A stretch of 64,000 nt of DNA from Neostapfia colusana (lineage: Eukaryota > Streptophyta > Magnoliopsida > Poales > Poaceae): the NCBI GenBank assembly GCA_030760725.1, contig JASWHV010000001.1, positions 77,273,683-77,337,682 on the forward strand, given 5' to 3'. Of this stretch, positions 55,009 to 64,000 are shown piece by piece. Numbering within the stretch: position 1 is the stretch's first letter; every line of letters starts with the position of its first letter. The notes below the pieces were generated by a model that saw only the letters and a list, made by a program, of their open reading frames with translations, was not told the origin of the DNA and did no database searches. The position numbers were made by a program, and so were the translations under genes.

Positions 55009-58000
55009 TTATTTTATATTTTTGTCTCCTTTTATTATTTTATTTGTTTCTATATTCCCCTCTTTATTTCTTCTTCGTTTTAAATGCTTCTCTATATGAA
55101 AAATGTATGCAACGCATGGTAGTAAAATTGAGGGTGTTACAAACCTATCCCCCGTAAAATGAATCTCGCCCTCGAGATTCGGTAGAGTGGAGAAAAGATG
55201 AGGGAACTCTGCCTTGAGATCTTCCTCATGTTCCCATGTAGTTTTGGCTTCCGTGTGATGGCTCCATTGTATCTTGCACCAACGGATTACTTTGTTCCTT
55301 GTGACCCTTTCCTTTACGTCCAAGATTTTGATGGGGTGTTCCGCGGAGGTCAGATCCTCCTAAAGTTCTAGCTCATCCATTGGTACTTGTTCTTCTGGCA
55401 CTCTTAGACATTTCTTGAGCTGAGATACGTGAAATACGTTGTGCCCGTCGGAGAGGTGCCTTGGCAGCTCTAGTTGATAGGCTACCTCTCCTCGCTTGCC
55501 CAAAATCTTGAATGGCCCGATGAAGAAAGGTGCTAACTTGCCTTTGACGTTAAATCGTCGTTGGCCTCGAATAGGCGACATCTTAAGATACACAAAGTCT
55601 CCAACTTTGAAGGTCAGACTTCTTCGCCTTGTCCGCATAGCCCTTTTGACGTTACTGAGCGGCCTTCAAGTTTTCACGTATCATTTGGACTAGCTTTTCT
55701 GTGTCTTGCAGCACTTCGGGTCCGAATACTTAGCTTTCTCCGGTCTCATTCTAGAACAGCGGTGTTCTACACCATCTACCATAAAATGCTTCGAAAGGTG
55801 ACATCTTCAAGCTGGCTTGGTAAATGTTGTTGTATGAGAATTCAGCATACGGCAAGCTCTTATCCCAACTATGCCCTTGTTTAAAGGCGCAAGCTCTCAA
55901 CATGTCTTCACAAATATGATTTGTCCTCTCAGTTTGCCCGTCGATTTGCAGGTGATATGCGGAGCTGAAATTCAACCGTGTACCCATAGTTTCATGCAGC
56001 TTCTTCCAGAACCTAGAGGTAAATTGAGAACCTTGATCTGAAACTATCCTCTTCAGAACTCCGTGACGACACACGATTTGCTCCATATACAGCTCGGCTA
56101 ATTGCGCCACGGTGTACTTTGTTCTAACAGGAGTAAAGTGGGCTGATTTCGGCAATCGGTCCACGAGAACCCAAATAGAGTCGTAGCCGGACTGAGTACG
56201 TGGCAATCCTACTATGAAATCCATACTGATGTCTTCCCACTTCCATTCTGGTACTCTTAATGGCTGCAATAATCCAGCGGGTCTTTGGTGTTTGGCCTTC
56301 ACCCGTTGGCACGTGTCGCATAAGGCAACATATTCATCAATGTCCCTTTTTATACAATCCCACCAATAGCAAGTTTTTAGGTCCTTATACATCTTCGTAC
56401 AGATGGGATGTATGGAATAAGGCAAGTCGTGTGCCTCCTTTAGTATCGTGTCGCGGATGTGCTTCACGTTAGGCACACAAATCCTTTACCCTAACCAAAG
56501 CGTGACATTCTCGTCTTCCTTAAAACCCTTTGCTATCCCTTGTCAGATTCTTTCCTTGATTTCCTTTATGTCCTCATCTTTTGCTTAGTCATCTCGTATC
56601 TCTTGTTCCAGCATTGAGTTCAGTTCAACCACCTCCATCTCGTTCAAGGACCCGAGATGTAACTGTTCAAACTCCTTACGCAGCTCGGGTGGCAGCTCCT
56701 GAACCGTGAGTTGGTGACATGCTCCCTTTTGGCTCAACGCATCAGCTACTACATTGGCCTTGATGAGTTCCAACCATCGATGTTGCCTCAAATTCAGATC
56801 CATTTTCATGAATATATACTTGAGGCTTTTGTGATCCGTGTAGATCTCACATCGATGACCGAGAATGTAATGCCTCCAAATCTTCAAGGCATGTACTACG
56901 GCTGCATGTTCCAGGTCATGTGTACGGTAGTTCATCTCATGTTTCTTTAATTGCCTCGATCCATAGACTACCACTTGTCCTTCTTGCATGAGAACACATC
57001 CAAGCCCTTGTCTTGATGCGTCACAATATACATCAAAACTCTTGCTCACGTCCGGCAATACCAAAACCAGCGCTATTTTTAATCCTTTCTTTAGCTCCTC
57101 AAAACTGTCTTGACACTCTTGTGTCCACTGAAATGCTTTCCCCTTCATCAAAAATTCAGTCATAGGCTTCACTATTTTGGAGAAATCCTTGATGAACCGG
57201 TGGTAGTATCCAGCCATCCCAAGGAAACTACGAATGTCCCTCACATTCAGCGGTTGGTTCCACTTCAAAACATCCCTGGGATCAACCGATACTCCTCCTT
57301 CAGAGATGATGTGGCTTAAGAACGATATCTCCTTTAGCCAAAACTAACACTTGCTGAACTTAGCATACAATTGATGCTCTCACAGTTTCTGCAATGTCAA
57401 TCTCAAGTGTTCTTCATGTTCTTCCTCGCTTTTCGAATACACCATGATGTCGTCGATGAAAACCACGACGAACTTGTCCAAGTACTCCATGAAGACCTTA
57501 TTCATGAGGTACATAAAATATGCAGGTGCATTCGTCAACCCAAATGAAATTACGGTATATTCATAAGAACCATACCGTGTTCGAAATGCAGTCTTGGGTA
57601 TGTCGTAGGGCTTAATCTTCATATGGAAGTATCCCGACCGAAGATCAATTTTGGAGAAAATTCTGGCACCTTTCATTTGATCGAATAAGTCCTCTATGTG
57701 GGGCAGCGGGTACTTATTCTTGATCGGCACTTCGTTGAGAGACCTATAGTCCACGCACATCCTTTGGGTTCCATCCTTCTTGTGTACGAAAAGCACGGGG
57801 GCTCCCAACGGTGACGACCTTGGGCGGATAAGACCCTTATATAGTTGTTCCTAAATTTGCTTCTTGAGCTCCACTAGTTCATTAGCAGGCATCCTATATG
57901 GCCTCTTTGCTATAGGTGCAGTTTCGGGTACTAAATCAATGGCAAATTCAATGTCCCGGTCGGGTGGCATACCTAGAAGTTCTTCCTGGAATACATCTGA

Positions 58001-59653
58001 ATATTCTCGAACCACCGGAACGCTTTCCAATGTCACTTCTTCGATGTGGTTCAACACTGCCTTCTCTGTTGCAGGTTGGGCTGCCTCAAACTCAATACTA
58101 GTACCGTGCTCACTCGTCAACTGCACGATCTTTTGAGCGCATTGAATTACTCCACTGTACTTGCTTAACCAGTCTATTCCAAGTATAATGTCAATCCTTT
58201 GGGAATCCAAGGCGATAAGTTTGGCAAGAAAGTCTACCCCTTATTTTAAGTCTTACTCTCGGACATACTATATTAGTCCTCATCTTTCCACAGGGAGAAT
58301 TAACCAACATAGTTTGTTTCATGTGAGATATGGGCAGGTTATACTTGGCAACATACTTCGATGAGATGAATGAACGCGATGCTCCAGAATCAAATAAAAC
58401 AGTTGCTGGGATGGAGTTGGCGAGAAACATACCGATCACGACGTCCTCAGCTTGTTGTGCTTCCTCAGGGGAGACATGATTCACATTGCCACGAGTATAG
58501 TTCTGCTGTCCACGGTTACCTTGCATAGCTTCTCCATTTGGCCGTGGGTTCTGTTTAGGTGCGTTGCTCGGCTGTCCAAGGCCTTTCTTCGGGCACTGAT
58601 TTGCAAAGTGTCCCGCCTCTCCACATGAAAAGCATGCCTTATTGCCCATAACAGCAGGAATGTTGGGGCAAGGCTGGTTTTGAGCATAGGCACCCATGTT
58701 GGGACGAGGCGCAGGAGGCATAGGCATATGAGGTGCACTCATGACAGGGCATTGATGAGGTGGATGGTTAGAGCGAGGTGGAATTGCAGTGCGGAAAGTA
58801 GAAGCGGACGAGCCATAGTGTGGTGCAGCTGGTGACATGAAGCGGGGACATACATTGCTTCCTTGGGGCTGTCCTTGATATGCATCTTTCTCGCGGATCT
58901 TGCTCTCCACCACTATAGCTTTGTCAACAAGTTTTTGTAAGTTTGCATAATCATTGTTGAGCAGCTGAACTTTAATTTCATTATTCAATCCCCTCATGAA
59001 CAAGTACTGCTTCCTGTGATCTGAGTTGACATCTTCTGGAGCATACCATGATAGCTGCGTGAACTTGTTGAGGTATTCACGCTCTTCCAACCTTGACGAA
59101 GACTTTCAAACTCCTGCCTTTTTAGCATCATGACTCCTTCAAGGACATAGTGAGAGCGAAAACTCTCCTTGCATTCAGCCCAAGTGATTGTCTCCTGATT
59201 GATATGAGCATTGCAAAGAGCGTCCCACCAATCAGCGACTGCTCCCATAAGCTGGTGTGATACAAAGAGAACTTTCTCCCGAACATTACACTGAACAATA
59301 GCAAGCTTCTTTTCCATGGACTTCAACCAATCATCAGCCCCTATAGGATCATTGGCTTGTGCAAAAGTAGGCGTCCTAGTCCTCATGAATTCTCCCAATC
59401 TTTTGTGAGCCGGCGGTGATGGCGGTGGGGGTGCAGGAACGGGGTTAGCGTTGTTGTTGTTGTTGGCCTGCAGCTGACCCGATGTTTGTATCATAGTTTG
59501 CATGAGTTTTTTCTGCATAGCCATTAACCGTTCAAGGTTCATTGCATCAGCTCTAGGGTTGGCATCTTCAGGAACTTCCACATTGCCATCCTCATTTGGT
59601 TTGTTGTTACCACGAGCGTTCCTTCATTGGCGGTTGGAATTTTCCCTCGCCAT
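55009..59653 (-). pseudogene. gag-pol: gag-pol of element G, heavily damaged
   Basis: Gag starts at ATG 59653, directly behind CTCTCTCACAG; codon 10 is TGA (59624-59626), from CGA. Gag core DDWLKSMEKKLAIVQ and zinc knuckle CFSCGEAGHFANQC (near 58620) are followed by protease FDSGASRSFIS (near 58390), RT with FIDDIMVYSK (near 57440), RNase H (CDASRQ near 57025), integrase (CDTC near 56315) and a chromodomain-like tail. Lesions: frameshifts near 59085 and 58240, stops at 57851, 57380 and near 57344, a small in-frame loss near the end of RNase H (LELI joined to KANVV), stops and frameshifts between 56585 and 55360. The normal stop is lost, so the last frame runs through the polypurine tract into the LTR and ends at 55009. 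Confidence 0.88.
55142..55156 (-). other. Polypurine tract of element G
   Basis: On the minus strand TTTTACGGGGGATAGGTT precedes the LTR; a C interrupts the purine run. Confidence 0.7.
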
Positions 59654-59876
59654 CTGTGAGAGAGTAGAGTAGGAAATAGAAATTTAGATTGATCCCCAAC
59701 TATATGCATCAAGGTGTATGAACTAAGTATCTTCGTTTATTAATATGAGGATGTGAACACGTGCCGAAGCATCTCACATCTCTCCACTATGTGTGGATAT
59801 GGACATTCGCCGAAGCGTCCCACAACTCACACCATCATACAACACAAGCAATCATCATAAAATCTGCACACCACAC

Positions 59877-60914
59877 TTATTTCAGCCTACTACGTTTAAG
59901 CGTTCCTATTACAACTTTATTTAATGGAAACCTAAACTTAATCGTGAGAGCCGGTGCTGTCCTCGCCGTGTGATGGGGGTGGTCCATACATGGACGCATG
60001 CCATGGTGAGTCAGCAGTCCATGTAGGGATAGATGACGCTGGTGCTCCATTTTCTTCCACGTTAGCACGAGTCTCCTCCTGTTTTTCAGCAAGTATAGCT
60101 TCTTGAGAAGGTAACGGATCTCTTCTTGTGCGCCTGCATAGCGGTTTCCCAACACCACGAGAAACCTCTGAGACTTGTCAGCAGCTTGTTGGTTTGAAAG
60201 AGCTCCTCCATGGGGTCCAATGATCTCGCTTGTACCACTCTTCCGATATGGGTGCAGCTCAAAGGTAGTGTTCTCAAGCTGCTCACGGAAGGCGTAGCAC
60301 AGTCCGATGAGTGCATCCCATGCAGCATCATCAATAGCTTCTTCCCTTGTAGCTCTCCATGTGGGTGTGAAGTGCCATGTGACAACCCTACCGTTAGATA
60401 GGATGGTTACCTTAGCCTTCCACTCTTCATGTCCGAGACAAGGGACTTTCTTGAGGATATACTCTGGGTATAGGCTGCAACGATCTAGGAACTCTCTAAG
60501 CTCCTTGGATATGTGTCCTCCCTCCACCCCGTTGGACCGGAATTCTTGAACTGAACGGTTGGCCCGTTCATCACCTTCATTCTAGGCCTCAGCAGGGGGT
60601 GGCTCCTCTTCGGATTCATCTCCTTCCGACATGGCTTCATGAGGCTCCGTTGGGTGTAAACCCGCATGAAATTCCTTCTGAGGTGCGTACCAATGCTGCT
60701 GTTCTTGTGGAACATCTTTCATATCTTCTTTGATCGGTCCCACCTCTTCCGGATACTCTTCCTCATGCATGGAGCTACTGACTTCATCTTCCTCATGAGG
60801 TTCTATCTTCAACTCCTCCCAATATGGTCCATCGGACACCTCAATGGGGTTAAGTGCACTCCCAAGTGGTGGTGGACGGGTTCTCAGACGTGCTGTGCTC
60901 CTAGTCACCGGCAT
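59877..60914 (-). pseudogene. orf0 of element G, one internal stop
   Basis: From ATG 60914 (MPVTRSTARL) the frame runs to 59877 with a single TAG at 60582. The N-terminal third is acidic and Pro-rich. Residues about 139-206 read LREFLDRC, PEYILKKVPCLGHEEW, KAKVTILSNG, then PTWRATREEAIDDAAWDALIG. This helix-strand-strand-strand-helix order, with a Gly-His turn and an Ala-rich second helix, resembles a double-stranded-RNA-binding domain more closely than in the other orf0 proteins. The C-terminus (KKLYLLKNRRRLV) is basic and may be frameshifted. Unlike the other ORFs here, its ATG is not preceded by AG. Confidence 0.72.
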
Positions 60915-61166
60915 ATATAAATAAGACATGAGAAACATTAGAGAAGAAGGAAATAACTCCAAAACTTCAGAAGCTTTGAAGCAAGAAAACAAAAGTGTTG
61001 CTGTCCAAAATAAGAGAAAAATAGGGGCTGAAAACAGCACTCTGCGCTGGCTGAGTTGACAAATAAAGTGCAGCAGCAAGGAATTTTTGAAAATAACAGT
61101 TTAGAGGAGTGTTCCTATGTGTTTTAGAGTGTCCATTATACCTAGGATTGCGCCCTACGGTCTACG

Positions 61167-61180
61167 TGGCTCTGATACCA
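61167..61180 (-). other. Primer-binding site of element G
   Basis: On the minus strand TGGTATCAGAGCCA stands three bases from the 5' LTR end at 61184. Confidence 0.9.
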
Positions 61181-61183
61181 ACT

Positions 61184-61367
61184 TGTGACACTCGGTTCCA
61201 AAAATAAACTAAGTGAATGCATATGTGTGCCCAGGATGTTCATCACACATACAAATGTACTCCACAAACTGAAATTCAGAATATAATCACGTACAAATAA
61301 TGTTTAAGTACTTTATTACATTGACTCATTCCCTCACTCATGAATTCCTAACTTATTCTTGCAGCGG
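61184..61367 (-). repeat. 5' LTR of element G, U5 end
   Basis: It matches 28516-28697 of the 3' LTR up to CTTATTCTTGCAGCG, where J interrupts it. The poly(A) signal is at 61312-61317. Confidence 0.88.
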
Positions 61368-62643
61368 TGTGGGGGCCGGTCGCCCGCACACTCCAGAAAT
61401 CGCACTGGGTGGTGCAGTGTTAGGCGACACCGACTAGCACACACAGAAATGAATCCAGGACATCCACAAGTGTGTATTAAACAAGAGATCTGCTTTACAA
61501 ATAGTAACGTACATTCTAATGTACAGCAGCGGAATATAACATCAAAGTTGCAGCGGAATTACAACTGTGATCACTCTCACAAACCTAGCTAAGCAGCAAA
61601 GAAGTTATCCTGCCCGAGGATAACACTTTCTAGCAACAGGGAAGGTATTCGCCGGCGAGCAGGGTTTCTTGTGACCATGCAGCCAAGAATGGCGCTGTGA
61701 TGCTTAACCCTTCACGGTATATGGCAGATTACCTGCAAAACAACAACTCTGCAAGAGTGTGCATGATGGCTCAACAAGACTTAACCGTCTCTCCTAAGGC
61801 ATGCAACTCTACATGAAGGTAACTTAAGACAGAAACATGTAAGTTGCATAAAGACTCGCCTACAAGTTCATACTTAATTTTCAGATTTTAGCCATCATAG
61901 TAATGACCTTGCGCCGAGAAACGTTGGAAATCTACAATCAAACAAGAAACACTTCATTCAAATGTTACTTGTCTCAAGGTGGAAAATAAGTTTAATTTGC
62001 TCTATCTCTACTTCATACATGGTTATCATGCAATTTAATCTAACATAACAGCATATAAACTTGCAAACTGTTGTCACACAAATTTGATTACTACGTCACA
62101 ACACAGTGAGCAAGTGGTACTCATATCCGCCAGGGACAGTGATTCAAATCAAACACTGCCCGACTTACTCGACACATACGCCAGCCTCTGAAGACCCAAA
62201 TCTGGCGTCCTTCATTACGTCATATGTAGCAACCTTTCACAGGACACCCTACTGTAGAACTGTTCGTGCCATCTCGGGCTCATAGGTCTAACGAGTAGAT
62301 GTGGTATGCCTCTACAATCCGGTTAACCTGGTACATCGGTTTCCTGGGTCCCATATACAAGTAAGCATCCGGTACACAACTCAATACTTGCTCAGCGGGG
62401 CCGCACACGAGAACGGTCCTTAACCAACACAGGCAGAGCTAATCGACCAAGACCTCGTCTTGTCGCTGTCTATACTCTCTGCCCAGTCTCATCTTTGGAA
62501 ACATAAACTTTAGTTTGCTTCTTAAACCATAACCGTGTGATCCCGAACTATAGCTCGCAAGTAGATTCCAACTACTCGACTTCTACCGGATGTCATAACC
62601 TATTTAGCATGGCAATAGACTACAGAGGGAAAACTTCTTCTAC
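61368..62643 (-). repeat. Element J: 3' end of an LTR related to that of C
   Basis: On the plus strand it starts TGTGGGGGCCGG, the reverse of an LTR end like that of C. The stretch 61730-62640 is the reverse complement of C 26540-27400 with many substitutions (shared CGAGTAGTTGGAATCTACT, AACCGATGTACC). It breaks at CTACC (62639-62643), where H begins. The rest of J is outside the window. Confidence 0.78.
62639..62643. other. Probable left target-site duplication of element H (CTACC)
   Basis: These are the five bases directly before the LTR start TGTAACGGCC. The other copy is outside the window, so this is inferred. Confidence 0.5.
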
Positions 62644-64000
62644 CTGTAACGGCCTCAGTTTTTGACACATGTTTGAAGTGTCATCACCACACACACACCT
62701 CATTTGAAGCAAGTTGATAAACACATTTGAAGAGCAAGTAACCACCATCAACATGCTCATTAGGGAACAAACTCACATATTGCAAAAGTGGTATTTCCCA
62801 CATGTGATATACAGGGGCTGGGCATATGAAAACTCCTACACAGTGCTAGGAATGTCCATGCCAAGTTTCACCCAAATTCAAAACATTTTTGAGGTCATTT
62901 TGGGTATAGCTAGAAAGAGGGCAGTTTGAACTCAAATGCAAATTCAAACTGTTTTGATCCCATGAATTCAAAAGTGGGAGGCATATTCTTACTCAGCACA
63001 TTTTTGTGAGCTCACACACCAATTTTTACTCCATTTGGAGTTGATCTTGACATGAGCTAAGTGGGGCAAATTCAAACTTTATTTGAATTTCAAACTGAAC
63101 ATGTGCTGAAATTTATCCAAACCAAACCCAATTTGAATTCTAACCAATTCAAATAGCTCAAGGGTAGATAATTCAAATCACCATGGGCTTTGTGGGGACT
63201 ACTGTTTACAACAGTGAATTTGAGTCAAGATCAGAGGTTAAAATTGAAAGTGGGACCCACATTTCAGCCACTGAAGGAAATCAACCGAGTGGACTTTCAG
63301 AACTCGGGTCCCCGAGCTTCTCCCGAGAGCACCACCGAGGGATGCCGCCGCGCCACCAGCAGCTTGCCCACGCGCGCGCCCAGGGTCGGTTCCGGACCCC
63401 TTCTTAAGCCCCCCTTCTCGGCCGAAGCCCTCGCCATTTTCTCCTCGCAAGAACACAGCGCCGGAAAATTTTTCTCCGCCGCTCAGAACCAATCGGAGAG
63501 CTACGATCACAGCCTGCCCGTCCCCTCCAGAGCTACGGCAAGGTACTAGGAACCTTCCTCCTTCTTCCCCGTCGCTAGAACTCGGGTGAAACTGGTTTAT
63601 CGCGGCTATACCGAGAATTCCATTCAGAGACACCAAGCCGCCGCACTTCGGGTTCACGTGGACAGCCCAACTGGGAGGTTGTCACGCCCGAGCTAAGGCA
63701 TCCCTGGACGCGCTGGTGATCGGTGCTGCTCACCTCCGAGCTACAGCCCGAGTCCTTGATCGCCGGCGGTGAATTTCCAGTTTTCCCTTTTCTCGGTACA
63801 GACCGACTTCGGGTGCGGTTCTAGCAAATTCACACTCTAGGAAGAGTTAGAGAGTCTCAATCCGCTCCTACAAAGACTGGACATGGTAGCGCACAAGTTG
63901 CCTTCACAACCTTTAGCCAGAGAACCCCTGTACACTGCATATTTCCAAGATTGTCAACGGCGGATCATGCAGGAAGCATCGGGCGCATGGTGAGGGTCTA
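62644..64000 (+). repeat. Element H: start of a B-family LTR, cut by the window end
   Basis: It starts TGTAACGGCCTCAGTTTTTG and aligns with 15163 onward of the 3' LTR of B over its whole length, with small indels (for example, it lacks about 60 bases present near 15700). The exon 1 donor block CTACGGCAAG before GTACTAGG is at 63542. It shows the true start TG, which has decayed to CG in B. Whether H is a 5' or a solo LTR cannot be seen. Confidence 0.88.

Larger units (their letters stand above)
53622..55141 (-). repeat. 3' LTR of element G, U3 and R start
   Basis: On the minus strand this piece starts TGTAACACCCTCAATTTT at 55141 and continues the LTR piece at 28516-29777 (total about 2.78 kb). 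It contains a low-complexity G/A tract (54770-54945), a TATA box (54530-54537) and microgene exon 2 (53836-53919). Confidence 0.88.
28516..61367 (-). mobile_element. Element G: minus-strand Tekay-like element, split by E and J
   Basis: The 3' LTR lies in two pieces (28516-29777 and 53622-55141) separated by E. Then follow the polypurine tract, damaged gag-pol, orf0, PBS and the first 183 bases of the 5' LTR (61184-61366), where J interrupts it. The LTR starts TGTAACACCCTC (minus strand) and ends GTGTCACA. The LTR ends at 28516 and 61184 share the same long stretch (AAGTGAATGCATATGTGTGC), which fixes both ends. The number of lesions in gag-pol suggests an old element. Confidence 0.9.

Noticed and set aside
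1..64000. CRISPR arrays, rRNA, tRNA or host protein genes
   Set aside because: None seen. The only tRNA-like sequences are the primer-binding sites of the elements, and every recognisable coding stretch is retroelement-derived.

Overview
The window is plant DNA, almost certainly from a grass (Poaceae), and it consists entirely of LTR retrotransposons inserted into one another. I found no host gene, tRNA, rRNA or CRISPR array. Long LTRs (about 2.8 to 4.1 kb) starting TGTAAC and ending CA, a TGGTATCAGAGC primer-binding site, gag-pol in the order PR-RT-RNaseH-IN, and a chromodomain-like integrase tail point to the Tekay/Del chromovirus branch of Ty3/gypsy. I label the elements A to J; these labels are mine.

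Layout. Plus-strand tower on the left: A (1-5511, 3' part) sits in the 5' LTR of B (5512-19290). B sits in the gag gene of C (19291-27785). C abuts a minus-strand relic of a Tat-type gypsy protease region (27786-28515). Minus-strand tower on the right: G (28516 to beyond 61366) has its 3' LTR split by E (29778-53616, minus, with matching CAAGT target duplications). E has its own 5' LTR split by F (41084-52252, plus, with matching CTAAA duplications). The 5' LTR of G is split by J (61368 on, minus, C-related LTR), and J by H (62644 to the window end, B-type LTR). F is the youngest datable insertion: its two LTRs are the same length and nearly identical by eye.

How the genes work together. Each gag-pol copy here is damaged by frameshifts, stops or deletion, or cut by the window edge or a nested insertion. 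Four elements (B, E, F, G) also carry an extra ORF between the PBS and gag ('orf0'). From memory, such an ORF has been noted in some rice gypsy elements. Here the orf0 proteins share a core that reads like a double-stranded-RNA-binding fold, followed in B, E and F by a predicted coiled coil. Six of the seven orf0/gag start codons in view sit directly behind a splice-acceptor-like AG.

The most unusual signal lies inside the LTRs. Four families (A/F, E, B, G) contain two short coding-like exons at equivalent positions in the transcribed R region, with identical intron phases, a GTAG acceptor, a GCAAG-type donor, and an in-frame stop shortly before the poly(A) signal. They would encode a small acidic, Gln/Glu-rich protein. 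The intron between them is GC-rich, hairpin-rich and conserved between families. I found no conserved start codon for this 'LTR microgene', so its translation remains an inference.
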